DNA of 57,319 bases from an uncultured Muribaculaceae bacterium. Its GTDB lineage: Bacteria > Bacteroidota > Bacteroidia > Bacteroidales > Muribaculaceae. Position numbers and translations under genes: made by a program. The stretch covers positions 1-57,319 of the forward strand of contig CAJUSZ010000015.1 in NCBI GenBank assembly GCA_910589425.1. The letters are read 5' to 3'. Every line of letters begins with the position of its first letter. Positions within the stretch are counted from its first letter, which is position 1. Below the pieces are notes generated by a model. The model was given only the letters and a program-made list of their open reading frames with translations. It was not told where the DNA came from and made no database searches. This document shows positions 41,924-51,248 of the stretch, piece after piece.

Positions 41924-41954
41924 TTTGCCGTTTCGTGAGTTTTTCGTAATTTTG
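41924..41954 (+). promoter_or_regulatory. Promoter of the Gfo/Idh/MocA-SGNH unit
   Basis: TTTG (41924-41927) and TAATTTTG (41947-41954) with an exact 19-nt spacer; start near 41961, leader about 64 nt. Confidence 0.75.
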
Positions 41955-42024
41955 CACATCCGGGTCGGGATAATTGACCGGGATATTAACATTTAATTTT
42001 AAATGAGCTCTAAATAAGCTATAA

Positions 42025-42996
42025 ATGAAAACAATAGCAATAATCGGAGCAGGACAGCTCGGAAGCCGCCATCTTCAGGGCGTGCATAAGAGCCGTCATG
42101 ATCTTGATATTCACGTTGTGGATGCGAGCCGTGATTCGCTTGCCACGGCTGAAAGCAGATATAATCAGATCCAGCCCGTTGCGGACCACAGAGTCTTTTT
42201 CTCAGACACCATCGCTTCTCTTCCGGCGGAGATAGATCTTGCCATCATAGCGAGCAGTTCGATGCCGAGATATCAGATTCTGAAAGGTCTGTTGTCGCGT
42301 TGCAGAGTCAAGACTCTTATACTTGAGAAATTCCTGTTCCCGCGTTTGTCGGAATATCAGGCTGCCTCGGAGTTGCTGGCCCGGTCTTCCACCGAAGCGT
42401 TTGTCAATTGTCCCCGCAGGCTATATCCTTCATTCAGCCTTATTGCAGAGAGATTCGACTTCAGCCGTCCTGTCGTCATGAGAAAGAGCGGCCGGGAATG
42501 GGGGCTATGCTGCAATTCCATTCATTACATAGACATTTTTATGAAGCTCACCGGAGAACGCGAGTTCAGTGTGGACACGACCGGGGTCTTTCCTGAGATA
42601 GAGGAAAGCAAACGCCCCGGGTACATGGAACTCAACGGTACGCTGAGGATTTTCACGCCGCGCGGCGATAGACTTGAGCTTGTGTCGGAAGTGTTCGATT
42701 GTCCGTCGGAACTTACGTTGGACAACGGTCGTGACAGAGTCGTTGTCGATGAAGCGGGAGGAACGACAGAATGCAACGGTGATGTTTTCGAGACCCCTGT
42801 ATTGTTCCAGAGTGATTTAAGCGGCACTGTGGCGGACACGGTTCTGGAAGGCAAAAATCCGGGACTCACACGATATGAGGAATCACGTCGTTATCATGAA
42901 ATCCTTTTCAAAGCGATTGTGGATTTCGTCAGGAGGCTGCCGGGCGCACCAGAATCCGTGAAGCAGGATTGTGATCCGCTTCTGCCGATTACTTAA
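42025..42996 (+). CDS. Gfo/Idh/MocA-like oxidoreductase family protein
   Basis: The 323-residue protein has an N-terminal Rossmann fold (IAIIGAGQLGSRHL, glycine-rich NAD(P) loop) and a C-terminal alpha/beta domain. Where the family usually has EKP it reads LILEKFLFP, so the cofactor-site Pro is replaced. NCPRRLYPSF and CCNSIHYIDIFMKLTG are the substrate-side segments, with a His in the family position. Substrate unknown, probably a nucleotide sugar or related polyol. The downstream gene is a second family member and an SGNH hydrolase follows, suggesting a glycan-modification cassette. Confidence 0.82.
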   Translation: MKTIAIIGAGQLGSRHLQGVHKSRHDLDIHVVDASRDSLATAESRYNQIQPVADHRVFFSDTIASLPAEIDLAIIASSSMPRYQILKGLLSRCRVKTLILEKFLFPRLSEYQAASELLARSSTEAFVNCPRRLYPSFSLIAERFDFSRPVVMRKSGREWGLCCNSIHYIDIFMKLTGEREFSVDTTGVFPEIEESKRPGYMELNGTLRIFTPRGDRLELVSEVFDCPSELTLDNGRDRVVVDEAGGTTECNGDVFETPVLFQSDLSGTVADTVLEGKNPGLTRYEESRRYHEILFKAIVDFVRRLPGAPESVKQDCDPLLPIT

Positions 42997-43019
42997 ACAA
43001 GCTCTTAGCCTATACAGTC

Positions 43020-43967
43020 ATGGAAGAGAATAAAATATGGATTATAGGTGCCGGATCGATGGCACGGGAATATGCCAAGGTGCTTGATGCGCTTGGCCGG
43101 GATTATACGGTGATAGGCCGGGGAGAGAAGAGTGCGGCGGATTTTTATGCTTCGACAGGGCATGAGGTGATTGCCGGCGGTCTGGAGCATGTGTTGGAGC
43201 GTGCATCTTCTTTGCCGGGTCACGCGATTGTTGCTGTCAACGTTGAGACGCTTTCAGCCGCGACTGAGACATTGATGCGGGCCGGAGTGAAGAATATACT
43301 TGTTGAAAAGCCTGGATTTTGCAGCCCGTCGGAACTTGAACGGCTTATGGAGGCTAAATCTGAAACCGGAAGCCAGGTCTATGTAGCCTACAATAGACGG
43401 TTTTATGCATCGGTCAAGGCTGCGGAGAAGATTATCGAGGAGGATGGCGGCCTGAGATCCATGCACTTTGAATTCACGGAGTGGAGCAGATCCGTCACGG
43501 CCATCGAACGGCCCGAGAGTGTATTCAGGAACTGGTTTTATGCCAATTCGACCCATGTGGTAGACCTTGCGTTTTTTATCGGTGGCAATCCGGCGGCCAT
43601 GACATCATACGCCAGCGGAGAACTCGGCTGGCATTCCCCAGCGGTTTTCTCAGGAGCCGGCAGCACAGACAGAGGAGTGCTGTTCAGCTACTGTGCCGAT
43701 TGGAATGCTCCGGGCCGATGGGCGGTGGAACTCATGACTGCGCATCGCCGCATATACCTGAAGCCTATGGAATCTCTTCAGATTCAGCAACTCAACAGTG
43801 TCAGGGTGGATCAATATGAAATCGATGACAGTCTCGACAAGGCATTTAAGCCCGGTCTGTATCTTCAGACAGAGGCATTTATCAATGGAGACACATCGAG
43901 GCTGTGCAGTCTTGACGAGCAGAGTGAGGCGGTGAGAAATATTTATCAGAGAATACTGAATGGCTGA
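43020..43967 (+). CDS. Gfo/Idh/MocA family oxidoreductase
   Basis: The 315-residue protein has the Rossmann motif IWIIGAGSMAREYAKVL and the family EKP signature (ILVEKPGFCS), followed by VAYNRRFYASVKAA, the segment normally carrying the catalytic Lys/His partners, and NSTHVVDLAFFIGG with the conserved His and Asp. It should be an NAD(P)-dependent sugar or cyclitol dehydrogenase of unknown substrate. It starts 23 nt after its family neighbour and its stop overlaps the next start by 8 nt. Confidence 0.85.
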   Translation: MEENKIWIIGAGSMAREYAKVLDALGRDYTVIGRGEKSAADFYASTGHEVIAGGLEHVLERASSLPGHAIVAVNVETLSAATETLMRAGVKNILVEKPGFCSPSELERLMEAKSETGSQVYVAYNRRFYASVKAAEKIIEEDGGLRSMHFEFTEWSRSVTAIERPESVFRNWFYANSTHVVDLAFFIGGNPAAMTSYASGELGWHSPAVFSGAGSTDRGVLFSYCADWNAPGRWAVELMTAHRRIYLKPMESLQIQQLNSVRVDQYEIDDSLDKAFKPGLYLQTEAFINGDTSRLCSLDEQSEAVRNIYQRILNG

Positions 43968-44667
43968 ACGGAATTTGTGCCGGATACTGTGTGTAAGCGA
44001 TTCATTCGGGTTGCCACGTCCCGGAGTGTCCTACCGGACCACATGGATAGCCTTGCTTAAGGAAAGATTTCCGGATAAGGATTTCATAGGTCTTTTCCGG
44101 CGTCTCGGCAACACCGACATGCTTTCCACCACATCCTACGGGGAATATCTTCATTGGTATGATCCGGATGCGGTGGTTATCCAGCTCGGTATATGTGATT
44201 GTTCCCCACGCTATGTGCCGACTAACTCCAAGATATACAAGATTCTCGGGGCTTTGCCTAAAATGCTGTCGACCCCGGTTTGGAAAATGGTGAAGTTGCG
44301 CGGGCGTCGTCCGGGATGCCGGGATGTGCCTCCTGAACGATACCGCAGGAATCTGTCTGCCTATGTAACCGAATGTCGAAAAAGAGGCGTAAAGAAGGTG
44401 ATATTGGTAAAAATCGGTATTCCGACGGCAAAAATGGTGGCATCCAATCCGATGATACTTGGATCAATAGCGGAGTATAACGCCATCATCGATGATATTG
44501 CTGCCATTGAAAAAGGCTATGTGGCGGTTTGTGATCCCTTGTCGGAGGGAGCTCCAGCTGTCTATACAGAAGATGGCTATCATCCCAACCCTAAGGGACA
44601 TAGTCTGATAGCGCAGGAAATAGCCAAGGCTGTCGAATGCTCCCGGGATAGATGGCAGTCCATCTGA
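43960..44667 (+). CDS. SGNH/GDSL-type hydrolase
   Basis: The 235-residue protein has no signal peptide. Block I is CVSDSFGLPR (Ser nucleophile, with Ser for the usual Gly of GDS), the block III GxND motif is replaced by QLGICDC, and block V is DGYHPNPKGH with the catalytic Asp and His. Such enzymes hydrolyse or transfer acyl esters, often acetyl groups on polysaccharides. The 8-nt overlap with the upstream oxidoreductase implies coupled translation. The altered block III makes activity uncertain. Confidence 0.8.
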   Translation: MAERNLCRILCVSDSFGLPRPGVSYRTTWIALLKERFPDKDFIGLFRRLGNTDMLSTTSYGEYLHWYDPDAVVIQLGICDCSPRYVPTNSKIYKILGALPKMLSTPVWKMVKLRGRRPGCRDVPPERYRRNLSAYVTECRKRGVKKVILVKIGIPTAKMVASNPMILGSIAEYNAIIDDIAAIEKGYVAVCDPLSEGAPAVYTEDGYHPNPKGHSLIAQEIAKAVECSRDRWQSI

Positions 44668-44704
44668 TTGCCGCCGATCTGGGTCGGCAGTCCGGATCGC
44701 TTGT

Positions 44705-45268
44705 TCATAGATTGAAGTAGTATGTTCCTGTGGAGAGGACTGCGTAGAAATTGAATGTTGTCCCGCGCATGTAATAGCTTGTGTTCACGGCCGGGACGTC
44801 TACGTCCATGTTCCATGTCTGGCTCCACGGATCCCACGCGTTGATCACGGTTACTTCATATTGTATCCCATCGTATGAGTAGCCGACGCGCAGCGGCACT
44901 GTTCGCCATACGCCCATAGAGTCATAGCCACAGGCAATTACGTTCGTAGTGCCGTTGTTCTGCCAGTCAGGCGAGGATAACGGCGTGTTTACTATCATCG
45001 GTCCCATATACGAGTTCCATCCTGGATTCCAGGGGCTTCCCCAGTTTGCCGGAGCGGAAGGTCCGGGGTTCCATCCGATCCCGTTTGCCGGGGCGGGATT
45101 GAAACTTCCTCCTGCGCCTGGTCTGGGCATACTGTTGCCCTGGGGTGCGGAACCCATTCCTGGAGCCGGCATGCTGTTTTGGGCTATAAGGCCGAGCGCG
45201 CCGGCGCCCAAAGCGATAGCGATCACGCATATATGACGGAAGAATCCGCCGAGAGCTTTAGTCTTCAT
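44705..45268 (-). CDS. Secreted Pro/Gly/Asn/Trp-rich protein of unknown function
   Basis: The 187-residue protein has a signal peptide (ALGLIAQ) and a low-complexity segment (about 30-90) rich in Pro, Gly, Asn and Trp (PGAGGSFNPAPANG, WGSPWNPGWNSYMGP), followed by a beta-rich C-terminal domain (VPLRVGYSYDGIQYEV, MRGTTFNFYAVLSTG). No family is recognised. It faces the plus-strand genes on both sides: convergent with the SGNH gene, divergent from glyQS. The 45269-45509 intergenic contains a likely glyQS -7 box but no clear promoter for this gene. Confidence 0.65.
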   Translation of the reverse strand: MKTKALGGFFRHICVIAIALGAGALGLIAQNSMPAPGMGSAPQGNSMPRPGAGGSFNPAPANGIGWNPGPSAPANWGSPWNPGWNSYMGPMIVNTPLSSPDWQNNGTTNVIACGYDSMGVWRTVPLRVGYSYDGIQYEVTVINAWDPWSQTWNMDVDVPAVNTSYYMRGTTFNFYAVLSTGTYYFNL

Positions 45269-45431
45269 CTTGTATAATGTTTTATTATTAAAACATCCGT
45301 CGGGGGTTACGGGTTCTTTGCGTACCGGGTAATTTTCGCATGAGGAGGTCTGAAATAACCTTTGTATGCCCTGGTGATGCTAAAAAATCCAAAAGTCGTG
45401 AAAACGGATGCTTTGATTCAGAAAAAATTCG

Positions 45432-45439
45432 TACTTTTG
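45432..45439 (+). promoter_or_regulatory. -7 element of the glycyl-tRNA synthetase promoter
   Basis: TACTTTTG at 45432-45439; the nearest TTTG is at 45412-45415, spacer 16 nt, shorter than ideal. Leader of about 65 nt. I saw no T-box or other structured leader. Confidence 0.5.
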
Positions 45440-45509
45440 TGAGTTAATTAGAATAATCATCGCGGTCTGTGTCCAATGCGGTGCCGACCACCAAAACATA
45501 GCAATAAAA

Positions 45510-47054
45510 ATGGCAAAACAGGAAGATGTCTTCAAGACGATTGTGGCTCATGCCAAGGAATATGGTTTCGTGTTCCAGTCGAGCGAGATTTATGACGGCT
45601 TGTCGGCTGTCTATGACTACGGACAGAATGGCGTGGAGCTGAAAAACAATATCAAGCGCTACTGGTGGGAAGCCATGACCATGCTCCACGACAATATCGT
45701 CGGTATTGATTCGGCAATCTTCATGCATCCTACGATATGGAAAGCATCAGGACATGTCGATGCATTCAATGATCCTTTGATCGACAACAAGGATTCCAAG
45801 AAGCGCTATCGTGCTGATGTGCTTATCGAGGATGAGATCGGCAAGATCGAGGAGAAGATTGAAAAGGAGGTGGCTAAAGCTGCAAAACGGTTCGGGGAAA
45901 AATTCGACGACGCCATGTTCAGGGAGACGAATCCCCGTGTGCTTGAACACAAGCGCAAGCGCGACGAGCTTCATGAGCGTTTTGCAAAGGCTATGGAAGC
46001 AAATGATCTTGCCGATCTGAAACAGATCATAATAGATTATGAGATAGTGGATCCGATATCCGGCACAAAGAACTGGACAGATGTGCGCCAGTTCAATCTT
46101 ATGTTCAAGACCGAAATGGGATCGACAGCCGATGGTGCGATGGACGTCTATCTGCGTCCCGAGACGGCTCAGGGAATCTTCGTGAACTATCTGAACGTGC
46201 AGAAGACAGGCCGTATGCGTATCCCGTTTGGAATCGCGCAGATCGGAAAGGCATTCCGCAATGAAATCGTGGCCAGACAGTTTATCTTCCGCATGAGGGA
46301 GTTCGAACAGATGGAGATGCAGTTTTTCGTGCGTCCCGGAGAGGAACTGAAATACTTTGACTATTGGCGTCAGACCCGTCTGACATGGCATAAGGCTTTG
46401 GGACTGGGAGATGACAAATACCGCTACCATGACCATGAGAAACTCGCCCATTATGCCAATGCGGCTACCGACATCGAGTTCAAGATGCCTTTCGGGTTCA
46501 AGGAAGTGGAGGGAATCCATTCCCGCACCGATTTCGACCTTTCGCAGCATGAGAAGTTCTCAGGCAAGAAGATCCAGTATTTCGATCCGGAACTTAATGA
46601 AAGCTATGTCCCCTACGTGATTGAGACCTCGATTGGTGTCGACAGAATGTTTCTCACAGTGCTTTGCAGCTGCTATGAGAATCAGCAGCTTGAAGGTGGT
46701 GATAGCCGGGTAGTGTTGCATTTCCCGCCGGCGCTTGCACCAGTCAAATGTGCGGTTCTCCCGCTCGTGAAGAAAGACGGGCTTCCTGAAAAGGCACGTG
46801 AGATCCAGCATCGTCTGAGATTTGACTTCACCTGCCAATATGACGAGAAAGACTCTATCGGGAAGCGCTATCGCCGTCAGGATGCGATCGGCACTCCGTT
46901 CTGCATAACGGTGGATCATCAGACACTTGAGGACAATACGGTAACACTTCGCCACCGCGACTCTATGGAACAGCAGCGTGTGGATGTGGACAGTCTCCAG
47001 GGTATGCTTTCCGATAGCGTGAGTCTCAACAGTCTGCTGCGCAAGCTGCTGTAA
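45510..47054 (+). CDS. glyQS: Glycyl-tRNA synthetase (single-chain, alpha2 type)
   Basis: This class II enzyme charges tRNA(Gly). The 514-residue protein starts with the glycine-binding YGFVFQSSEIYDGLSAVYDYG, has motif 2 as AFRNEIVARQFIFRMREFEQMEMQFF, ETAQGIFVNYLNV, motif 3 with ETSIGVDRMFL, and a C-terminal anticodon-binding domain (PVKCAVLPLVKKDGL to the end). A helical insert (about 105-190) is rich in Lys and Glu. It is the homodimeric form found in eukaryotes and many Bacteroidota, and not the alpha-beta form of proteobacteria. Confidence 0.97.
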   Translation: MAKQEDVFKTIVAHAKEYGFVFQSSEIYDGLSAVYDYGQNGVELKNNIKRYWWEAMTMLHDNIVGIDSAIFMHPTIWKASGHVDAFNDPLIDNKDSKKRYRADVLIEDEIGKIEEKIEKEVAKAAKRFGEKFDDAMFRETNPRVLEHKRKRDELHERFAKAMEANDLADLKQIIIDYEIVDPISGTKNWTDVRQFNLMFKTEMGSTADGAMDVYLRPETAQGIFVNYLNVQKTGRMRIPFGIAQIGKAFRNEIVARQFIFRMREFEQMEMQFFVRPGEELKYFDYWRQTRLTWHKALGLGDDKYRYHDHEKLAHYANAATDIEFKMPFGFKEVEGIHSRTDFDLSQHEKFSGKKIQYFDPELNESYVPYVIETSIGVDRMFLTVLCSCYENQQLEGGDSRVVLHFPPALAPVKCAVLPLVKKDGLPEKAREIQHRLRFDFTCQYDEKDSIGKRYRRQDAIGTPFCITVDHQTLEDNTVTLRHRDSMEQQRVDVDSLQGMLSDSVSLNSLLRKLL

Positions 47055-47092
47055 TGTTTTTAATCAAACAACTTAAAACAACAACATAATCA

Positions 47093-47683
47093 ATGAAAAA
47101 ACTGATCAAGAGGATCCTTATGCTCGTGGCTGTTTTCGCCGCCACAGGCATGCTTTCCTCATGCAACTATAATTCGCTGGTTGACAAGCAGCAGAGTGTC
47201 GACGAAGCTTGGGCACAGGTCGAGAACCAGTATCAGCGCCGTGCAGATCTGATCCCCAATCTGGTAAACACGGTGAAAGGATATTCCACCCATGAGAGCG
47301 AGACGCTGGAAAAGGTAACGCTGGCCAGAGCCAAAGCCACTTCGATCACTATCGATGCCGAGAATCTTAACGAGGAGACACTGGCCAAGTATCAGCAGGC
47401 GCAGGGAGAGCTTTCGCAGGCTCTCAAATCACTTCTGTCTGTTACAGAGGCATATCCTGAACTCAAGGCCAATGAGAATTTTCTCAATCTTCAGGCTCAG
47501 CTCGAAGGAACCGAGAACAGGATCTCAACCGAACGTAAACGCTATACGGAGGCTGTAAAAGAATATAACACGGCTATAAAAAAATTCCCGACCACAATCT
47601 ATGCCGGATGGTTCGGTTTTGAAGCAAAACCCCAGTTCAAGGCAGAGGCGGGAGCCGACAAGGCGCCGGAAGTGAAATTCTAA
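47093..47683 (+). CDS. LemA family lipoprotein
   Basis: The 196-residue protein matches LemA along its length: N-terminal hydrophobic segment, NYNSLVDKQQSVDEAWAQVENQYQRRADLIPNLV core, NFLNLQAQLEGTENRISTERKRYTEAVKEYN and the C-terminal FP...GFEAKPQF. A lipobox (LSSC, Cys24) replaces the usual simple anchor. The function of LemA is not settled; it is a helical envelope protein. It is followed by the FKBP gene after 6 nt. Confidence 0.93.
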   Translation: MKKLIKRILMLVAVFAATGMLSSCNYNSLVDKQQSVDEAWAQVENQYQRRADLIPNLVNTVKGYSTHESETLEKVTLARAKATSITIDAENLNEETLAKYQQAQGELSQALKSLLSVTEAYPELKANENFLNLQAQLEGTENRISTERKRYTEAVKEYNTAIKKFPTTIYAGWFGFEAKPQFKAEAGADKAPEVKF

Positions 47684-47689
47684 TTGAAT

Positions 47690-48259
47690 ATGAAAATGAA
47701 GAAACTGACTCTGCTGTCGCTTTGCGTCTCTGCCATGCTGCCACTCGTTTCGTGTTTGGGAGACGACGATGACAGCAATGAGAAAAGATATGCCGACTGG
47801 AAAAAACAGAACGAGGAGTTTGTAGAGAAGAAGCTTGCGGAGCGTAATCCAGACGGAACAGAGGTCTACACCAAGATTGTGCCGGATTGGTCTACGAAAG
47901 TTTATATCCTCATGAAATGGCACAACGACCGGAGTCTGACTGAAAAAGAGCTTGTTCCGCTTGAAAACTCCACGTGCAATGTAAAGTATCTCGGCGAACT
48001 GATCGACGGGGAGAAGTTCGACTCCTCGTTTTCGTTAACTGAGAATGGCGACAGTATTTATCAGACCCAGCCTTACAAGAACATCCCCGGTTTCTGGGCG
48101 GCATTGACCCAGATGCATGTAGGGGATTCAGTTACTGCCATAATTCCCTGGAATGCCGCATACGGATCGACCGGCAGCGGATCCACTATCAAGCCGTTCT
48201 CCACTCTTGTATTCCATCTTAAATTAAAAGCGATAACCAACTATCAGACTCCATCGTGA
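47690..48259 (+). CDS. FKBP-type peptidyl-prolyl isomerase lipoprotein
   Basis: The 189-residue lipoprotein (LVSC) has LGDDDDSNE after the Cys, a strong acidic surface-export signal, then a linker and an FKBP domain (about 85-185) with VKYLGELIDGEKFDSSF, IPGFWAALTQMHVGDSVTAIIPWNAAYG and VFHLKLKAI. FKBPs catalyse cis-trans isomerisation at Pro and chaperone exported proteins. I used the ATG at 47690; a TTG at 47684 is in frame. Confidence 0.9.
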   Translation: MKMKKLTLLSLCVSAMLPLVSCLGDDDDSNEKRYADWKKQNEEFVEKKLAERNPDGTEVYTKIVPDWSTKVYILMKWHNDRSLTEKELVPLENSTCNVKYLGELIDGEKFDSSFSLTENGDSIYQTQPYKNIPGFWAALTQMHVGDSVTAIIPWNAAYGSTGSGSTIKPFSTLVFHLKLKAITNYQTPS

Positions 48260-48281
48260 GCCAAGATGACCTGACAATATC

Positions 48282-50825
48282 ATGAAAAAAGCAACACTGA
48301 CATTCCTCTTTATCGCACCGCTGACATTGGCCGGTGTCGCCATGGCCGCAACGAGGGTGGCGGACCGGATGGAGACTCTTCCCCCCGTCGGTCTGATCAA
48401 TCCTATCGTTGGGGACACAACTCTCGCCCCGCACAGATTTTCCGATTTGCAGCTTCTTGAAGGAGCGGCGCGTAAGTCGGTCAGACAGGGACGGCGTATG
48501 ATTGAGAATTCCGGCGACACCGCGGGATTCTTTAGGCTGGAACGCCCTGCATCGGGTAAGGCAGTGGAAACACTCTTCACAACGTTAAGGCCGGAGCGCT
48601 TCATCAAAGGAAAACTTAAAGTTACTTCATCCAGTGTTATTGATGTCCTTGTCGATGGTGTGTCGAAAGGCTCGAAGGCTGTGGCAGACAGTGCTGTGAT
48701 CGCTTCGAGCGTTGTGTCGGTGCCGATCGAACTGGAACCTGAACGAACCGCTGAAATAACGGTCAAGGTGCTTACCGACAGCAAGGCTGCCGCCGATCCA
48801 TCTGTTAAGATCGAGTTTTCTGCGGATGATGATTATGCCGATGTCAATTTCGTGCTGGCTCCCGAAAAGCAGCATAGGTTCTCGATATATGACATGAGCG
48901 ACGGACCGCGGGCGTATTCCACAAGTCTTTCCCCCGATGGGAAATACCTGATCACCCGCTTCTCGGAGGTGTTCTCGGCGACCGACTCAAGATATTGGTC
49001 CACATTGACCGACACCCGTACAGGGAAAGTGATAGATGCCAATCTGAATGGTTCAGCCGACTGGATGCCGACCGGATCGACACTTTATTATACGGTGAAA
49101 CGTGGCGACAGTTATGATCTTATGAACATCTCGCTTCCGGCAATGGCCAAGGTCAAAGTGGCTGAAGGTCTGCCGACCAACCGTATCATCTGGAGTCCGT
49201 CAGCCGATTATTTCGTATACATGAAAGAGATGCCGGGTTCGCGCAAAGAGGGGATAATGCAGCGTTATTCATCTCCTGACGACCGTATGCCGGAGAACCG
49301 TGACAGGACATATCTGATGAAATATGATCTCGCGACATCAGTTTCCCAGCCGGTTACTTTCGGAGGCTCTTCGACATATCCGGAAGATTTCACTGCCGAC
49401 GGGAGAAAGATGCTTTACAAGGCAATGAGAGAGACACCTTCCAGCCATCCGTTCTATCATACGGATCTGGTGCAGGTGGACATGACCACATTCTCGACCG
49501 ACACGCTTGTGAGCGCGGCTGGAGAGATAGCATCGGCAGTATATTCTCCCGACGGGAAGAGACTGTTCGTTGTCGGGGCGCCGTCTCTTTTCGGTGATCT
49601 CGGAGTGAATGCCGGAAATCATCCTATCTCAAATGACTTTGATTCGCAGGGCTATATTCTGGATATTGCCACAAAGACACCAAAGGCTATGACACGCGAT
49701 TTCGATCCGTCGATCGACAGCCGTCCCGTGTGGAATCAGGCCGACGGAAAGGTATACTTCAAGGCGAAGGAGGGATTTTTCGGTCCATTGTTCGCTCTTG
49801 ATCCCTCCGATGGGAAAATAACCAGGCTCCCGGTGAGTGTGGACAATGTGTCGAATTTCTCAATGGGAGAGCGTGAGGCCCGCTATCTGTCGTATACCGG
49901 ACAGGCTTATGAGTACGCGGGACGTGCGTATCTTCTGGATCTGAAGAGCGGCAAATCCACGCTTGTGGCTGATCCTGACGGGGAACGTCTGGCTGAAGTG
50001 AACTTCGGCAAGACCGAGCCGTGGAAATTCACAGCTTCCGACGGCACGGAGATTGACGGAATGATGTGTTTGCCTCCGGATTTCGATCCCTCGAAAAAGT
50101 ATCCGTTGATCGTATATTATTATGGAGGCACCACACCCTCGGAGCGCGGTATGGGACATGCATATATCCCTCAGCTGTTCGCATCGCGCGATTATGTGGT
50201 TTACGTTGTCAATCCGAGTGGCACGATCGGATATGGCCAGGAGTTTTCAGCGCGCCATGTCAATGCCTGGGGCAAGCGGACAGCGGAAGATATCATCGAG
50301 GGCGTGAAACTCTTCTGCAAGGAACATGAATATGTAGACAGCAGCAAGATAGGCTGTCTCGGAGCCTCCTATGGGGGATTCATGACGATGTATCTTCAGA
50401 CCTTGACCGATATTTTCTCGGCTGCTGTCTCCCATGCCGGTATTTCCAACGTTACCAGTTACTGGGGTGAAGGCTATTGGGGCTACAGCTATAATGCCGT
50501 GGCCGCTGCCAAGTCTTATCCCTGGACAGATCCCGATCTGTTCACCAAGCAGGGCGCACTGTTCAATGCAGACAAGATCCATACGCCTTTGCTGCTGCTT
50601 CACGGCACTGAAGACACAAATGTGCCAATCGGAGAGAGCATCCAGTTGTTCAATGCGCTGAAAGTGCTTGGACGCGATGTGGAATTTATCTCAGTGAAGG
50701 GAGCGAACCATGTTGTGCGTGAATATGACAAGCGTATCGTATGGCATGCCACAATAATGGCGTGGTTTGCAAAATGGCTTCAGAATGATTCCCGCTGGTG
50801 GGATTCGATGTATGGCGACAAGTGA
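48282..50825 (+). CDS. S9 family serine peptidase (prolyl oligopeptidase/DPP type)
   Basis: The 847-residue secreted protein (signal peptide ending VAMAA) has an N-terminal beta-rich region, a propeller built from repeats such as YSTSLSPDGKYLI and SAVYSPDGKRLFVVG, and a C-terminal alpha/beta hydrolase with Ser in CLGASYGGFM, Asp in LLHGTEDTNVP and His in VKGANHVV. Such enzymes cleave peptides at Pro or Ala and act in periplasmic peptide use. It starts 22 nt after the FKBP gene, so both may share a transcript. Confidence 0.93.
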   Translation: MKKATLTFLFIAPLTLAGVAMAATRVADRMETLPPVGLINPIVGDTTLAPHRFSDLQLLEGAARKSVRQGRRMIENSGDTAGFFRLERPASGKAVETLFTTLRPERFIKGKLKVTSSSVIDVLVDGVSKGSKAVADSAVIASSVVSVPIELEPERTAEITVKVLTDSKAAADPSVKIEFSADDDYADVNFVLAPEKQHRFSIYDMSDGPRAYSTSLSPDGKYLITRFSEVFSATDSRYWSTLTDTRTGKVIDANLNGSADWMPTGSTLYYTVKRGDSYDLMNISLPAMAKVKVAEGLPTNRIIWSPSADYFVYMKEMPGSRKEGIMQRYSSPDDRMPENRDRTYLMKYDLATSVSQPVTFGGSSTYPEDFTADGRKMLYKAMRETPSSHPFYHTDLVQVDMTTFSTDTLVSAAGEIASAVYSPDGKRLFVVGAPSLFGDLGVNAGNHPISNDFDSQGYILDIATKTPKAMTRDFDPSIDSRPVWNQADGKVYFKAKEGFFGPLFALDPSDGKITRLPVSVDNVSNFSMGEREARYLSYTGQAYEYAGRAYLLDLKSGKSTLVADPDGERLAEVNFGKTEPWKFTASDGTEIDGMMCLPPDFDPSKKYPLIVYYYGGTTPSERGMGHAYIPQLFASRDYVVYVVNPSGTIGYGQEFSARHVNAWGKRTAEDIIEGVKLFCKEHEYVDSSKIGCLGASYGGFMTMYLQTLTDIFSAAVSHAGISNVTSYWGEGYWGYSYNAVAAAKSYPWTDPDLFTKQGALFNADKIHTPLLLLHGTEDTNVPIGESIQLFNALKVLGRDVEFISVKGANHVVREYDKRIVWHATIMAWFAKWLQNDSRWWDSMYGDK

Positions 50826-50856
50826 GACAGACCAACTCTTGTTTGAGTAGATAATT

Positions 50857-50887
50857 TGATGCGTGATTGCTGTGCAATCGCGCATCA
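50857..50887 (+). terminator. Hairpin after the S9 peptidase gene
   Basis: A 14-bp stem with one G-T pair (50857-50870 and 50874-50887) has a 3-nt loop and no U-tract. It may stop or stabilise the peptidase mRNA; the next start codon is 38 nt further. Confidence 0.45.
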
Positions 50888-50924
50888 TGAGTAATGCACT
50901 GATAATCACCAAAAGCATATATAT

Positions 50925-51248
50925 ATGAAATATAGTTTTTTAGTCCTCCCCATGCTCTGCATTGCACTCTTGTCGTGCAAAGGGACGGAGCGTTCGGAAT
51001 CTGTGGCGGCCGAGATCGAGGCGGCGCAGATGGAGGGACGCAATGCGGCCCGTGAGTTTGTAAATTCGCAGTGGAAAGACACTATGGAGCTGCAAAGCCG
51101 TCTGCTTGAGGCGCGTAGCCGGCAGAGCAAGTATGAGGAAGCAAAAATGCCTGAGGCCGCGGCGGCGTTTGACACAGCTTTTGTCAACACGCTAAAAACG
51201 GTGCGTCCCGACATAGCCAGTCAGTTGGAAAAGAAACAGGACAGATGA
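50925..51248 (+). CDS. Small lipoprotein of unknown function
   Basis: The 107-residue protein has a lipobox (ALLSC, Cys18) and a highly charged helical body with coiled-coil character (SVAAEIEAAQMEGRNAAREFVNSQW). No family is recognised. The TIGR02757 gene overlaps its 3' end by 4 nt (ATGA), implying coupled translation. Confidence 0.75.
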   Translation: MKYSFLVLPMLCIALLSCKGTERSESVAAEIEAAQMEGRNAAREFVNSQWKDTMELQSRLLEARSRQSKYEEAKMPEAAAAFDTAFVNTLKTVRPDIASQLEKKQDR

